Below are positions 61,734 through 64,000 of a DNA stretch of 64,000 nt, piece after piece. The DNA comes from Paralithodes platypus (lineage: Eukaryota; Arthropoda; Malacostraca; Decapoda; Lithodidae): positions 15,183,180-15,247,179 of the forward strand of contig CM064552.1 of assembly GCA_032716605.1 (NCBI GenBank), read 5' to 3'. Positions within the stretch are counted from its first letter, which is position 1. Every line of letters starts with the position of its first letter. A program made the translations under genes and the position numbers. The notes under the pieces are model-generated. The model was not told where the DNA came from and did not search any database. It was given only the letters and a program-made list of their open reading frames with translations.

Positions 61734-63926
61734 CTGGAACATTGCAACCAGGTCTTACTTCTCATTCCCCCCTACAGCAGCAGCATTTAATATATTACAA
61801 CTACTCTTGTTTTTCACCATCTCCTACAGTATCATTTTCAAAGATTTTTACATTGCACAATCATCTTTATTTCTTCTACAGTATTATATTCAAGCATATT
61901 TTAATTGCTGTTATTCCATTACTTACATATATTTTGTTTCTAAATAGATAATATTGGATCCTCACTTTATGAAGTCCAGATATAATTGTCAATAATAGTA
62001 TTTTACTGTAGTACTAATTTTACTATTAGGCTATCACTATCATTATTCATATTTTTATTATGATTTGTATTACTATTAATATTAAATAGCTTCATGAGGC
62101 CACTTAATTTCATAGCAAAAGTTAAATAAAACTATCTAGAAAAAATATCAAACCACTACATTCTCGTTGTTATTAAAGTTTTTAGTGGAATGTTATCAAA
62201 TAATCGTACATATTACTCATCTATACTAAGCTACAATTAATGAGCAATGTAAACCCATTGTTAAAATTACAAAACAAACTTTTCGAATTATTGTTTGTTT
62301 ACAGAATAGGTGTAAATTTGAAGAATGTAGTCATATTTCTATTAATCTAAGTATTAACTGTTTTCTTGGATTAATTTTTGAGATTTCAAATACTTTACAT
62401 AATAATTGAATATAGCCATGTAAGCTGAAATAGGAGCTGCATATATTGTATCAACAGAAAACTGCCAGTAAACGAAATGTATAGAATATAAAAAGAAAGC
62501 AAAGCCAAAATGTGTGCATTAAATGTAAAAATCTTGTTACGTATTAGAAAAGTAAACATGCGAATTACACAAATGGAGTAATAATAATAATCTGTTAAAT
62601 CAATACAAACATGCAGATGTAGGGAAACTGGGCATTTCGTTCGCGGTTGTTCCTTTTAGTATTCTCAGTCTATAATAATACTATACAGTAGGTACCAGCA
62701 AAAACAGTTAAATATAATTTGTATACACATTTTTGATAGTTAGGTACATTATTTACTATAAATTGAAAAATCTAAGTATCTAACTACCGGCAATCATTTT
62801 TGCAGGTAGAACTTTTATCTACATCACATACTAAAAGATATCGCATATTAAATGATATCATATACTAAATGATATCGCATACTGACTGAAATAAAATACT
62901 AATTAATATCACATACTAATTGAATCAATGGTGGATTGTGTTCTTTTATTTCATAAATGTTATTTTAGTAAGCGTTGTTTCCACATAGCAATTTTGATAA
63001 GTTTTTTTGACTTTATATTGTCTTTGTCCCAGTTTTGGTTTGTTTAGTTTGCAAGTTTTACATTTTAAACTAATAAATATCGCATACTAGCTGATAACGC
63101 TAACTAATCGATATAGCCTAACATATTGGAACGCCGTGTACGAATTCCCTAGTCTACCCCAAATGAAGAAAATGGTATAATCCTGACAGAGAACATAGTG
63201 CAGAGCAGTGTTTTACCACAGGTCTCTCAGTCCAATTTTGTTAGTAGGTTAGTCGTTATAGAGAAACAGATGCGACACGAGGGGTTAGGAATTAGTGGGT
63301 GGGTCCACACTGTAAAAGTATCCGGAAATTTAGTGGCAATATTTTCCCATTAACATTAAGGTAATTTGGCAATATTTGACTTTTGGCAATATTTAACTTT
63401 TAATATTACAGTTTCTTGGCAATATTTGATCTTTTAGTGACGCTGTAAGTAACTTAGTTTTTTCGAAAGGTTGGTTTAGTATTACGAAATTATGTTGGCA
63501 ATAGTGCTATCAGTTCTGCCATATTTATTAATAGTGCACTAGTGAGAATGATGGAAGCACAGAAACCTTTGGGTGAACTAATGAAACCACAAGTAACTAG
63601 TAATATCGGTGGTTAGATATATGTTGTTAATAGTGCTGCCGAACCTCTGTTACTTTACATAAGTTTACAATTACGGTATTATGTTGGCAACAGCGCAGCC
63701 GTTCTGTAAAACATTAGTGGATAATTTTAACAGCGCACTAGTGAAGGGAGCACAGAAACCGTGGGGGTGAACACAGCGGTGCACAATATACCAGCAGGGT
63801 GAAGTGCTGACGTGGTAGGTGGAACAACATACTGGCTGGCCACTAAAGGCTTCATAGAGGCCATCAGTGACCAGGCCAGAGGGTCCCACACTAACTACTG
63901 GGACGGGTTGTTGCCTGGGGCATTAC
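61734..63926 (-). other. Intron of the host gene
   Basis: GTAATG at the 5' side (63926-63921) and AG at 61735-61734 give a GT-AG intron of 2193 nt. It is AT-rich. It holds GATATCGCATACTAAAT-type repeats at 62830-62930, TTGGCAATATTTGACTTTT repeats at 63335-63435, and a diverged duplication of about 90 bp (63490-63580 and 63679-63772, sharing GCGCACTAGTGA-like and AGCACAGAAACC). Confidence 0.5.
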
Positions 63927-64000
63927 CTCTCTCATCCGAATAGCGAGGGTAGCCGGGCTCGCGAGCCACGGACCCAGGAGGACCTAGGGGGATCATACAG
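63927..64000 (-). CDS. Upstream coding exon of the host gene, partial
   Basis: It runs off the window edge. On the minus strand one frame reads IPLGPPGSVAREPGYPRYSD then ER and ends in phase 1 at a GAGAG/GTAATG donor. Composition (Pro, Gly, Arg, Asp) matches the exon at 61459-61733, and the phases fit. The other two frames meet stops or give poorer composition. Confidence 0.5.

Noticed and set aside
61543..61947. Plus-strand ORFs opposite the terminal exon
   Set aside because: They are shadows of the GC-rich minus-strand exon; that exon has splice sites and phase agreement, these do not.

Overview
This window is eukaryotic and very repeat-rich, and almost all of its coding potential belongs to transposable elements. 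The mix suggests an arthropod: short interstitial TTAGG runs, piggyBac and hAT ends, RTE-like LINEs, and large Ty3/gypsy elements. A decapod crustacean is a reasonable guess, but that is inference. No bacterial feature, CRISPR array or rRNA gene was seen.

Layout. Positions 1-8905 hold broken copies of a large LTR family (element A): a plus-strand copy with a long LTR, gag and protease (A1), an inverted deletion derivative (A2), a decayed LTR, and a tRNA-like MITE with perfect terminal inverted repeats (TIRs). Positions 10056-24456 hold a complete 14.4 kb copy of element A. It has 3.0-3.1 kb LTRs, a CAGAG target duplication, a TATA box and polyA signal in the LTR, gag, protease, RT/RNase H, a frameshifted integrase and extra 3' ORFs. 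A LINE fragment is nested inside it.

Positions 26117-48323 form a multi-layer nest. The outer shell is a minus-strand piggyBac element with TTAA at both ends. A 14.3 kb hAT-type insertion with the 8-bp duplication ATTGTTAG lies in its 3' region. A young LTR element (B) with a SCAN-like capsid lies inside the hAT element. B has integrase upstream of RNase H and no reverse transcriptase. A full-length LINE with a 2A peptide and a PHD-like finger interrupts the transposase core.

Positions 48440-51255 hold RTE-like LINE fragments, one carrying a perfect 17 x 36 bp minisatellite. From 51.3 to 61.4 kb the DNA is AT-rich with TTAA-type MITEs, one nested in another, and minisatellites. The only convincing host-gene evidence is a minus-strand gene at 61459-64000, seen as two phase-compatible exons separated by a 2.2 kb intron. 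A possible 68-nt exon lies at 52101-52168 and a possible small secreted peptide at 53301-53483.

Element boundaries rest on LTR or TIR pairs plus target duplications read by eye. Family names rest on motifs. No database search was run.
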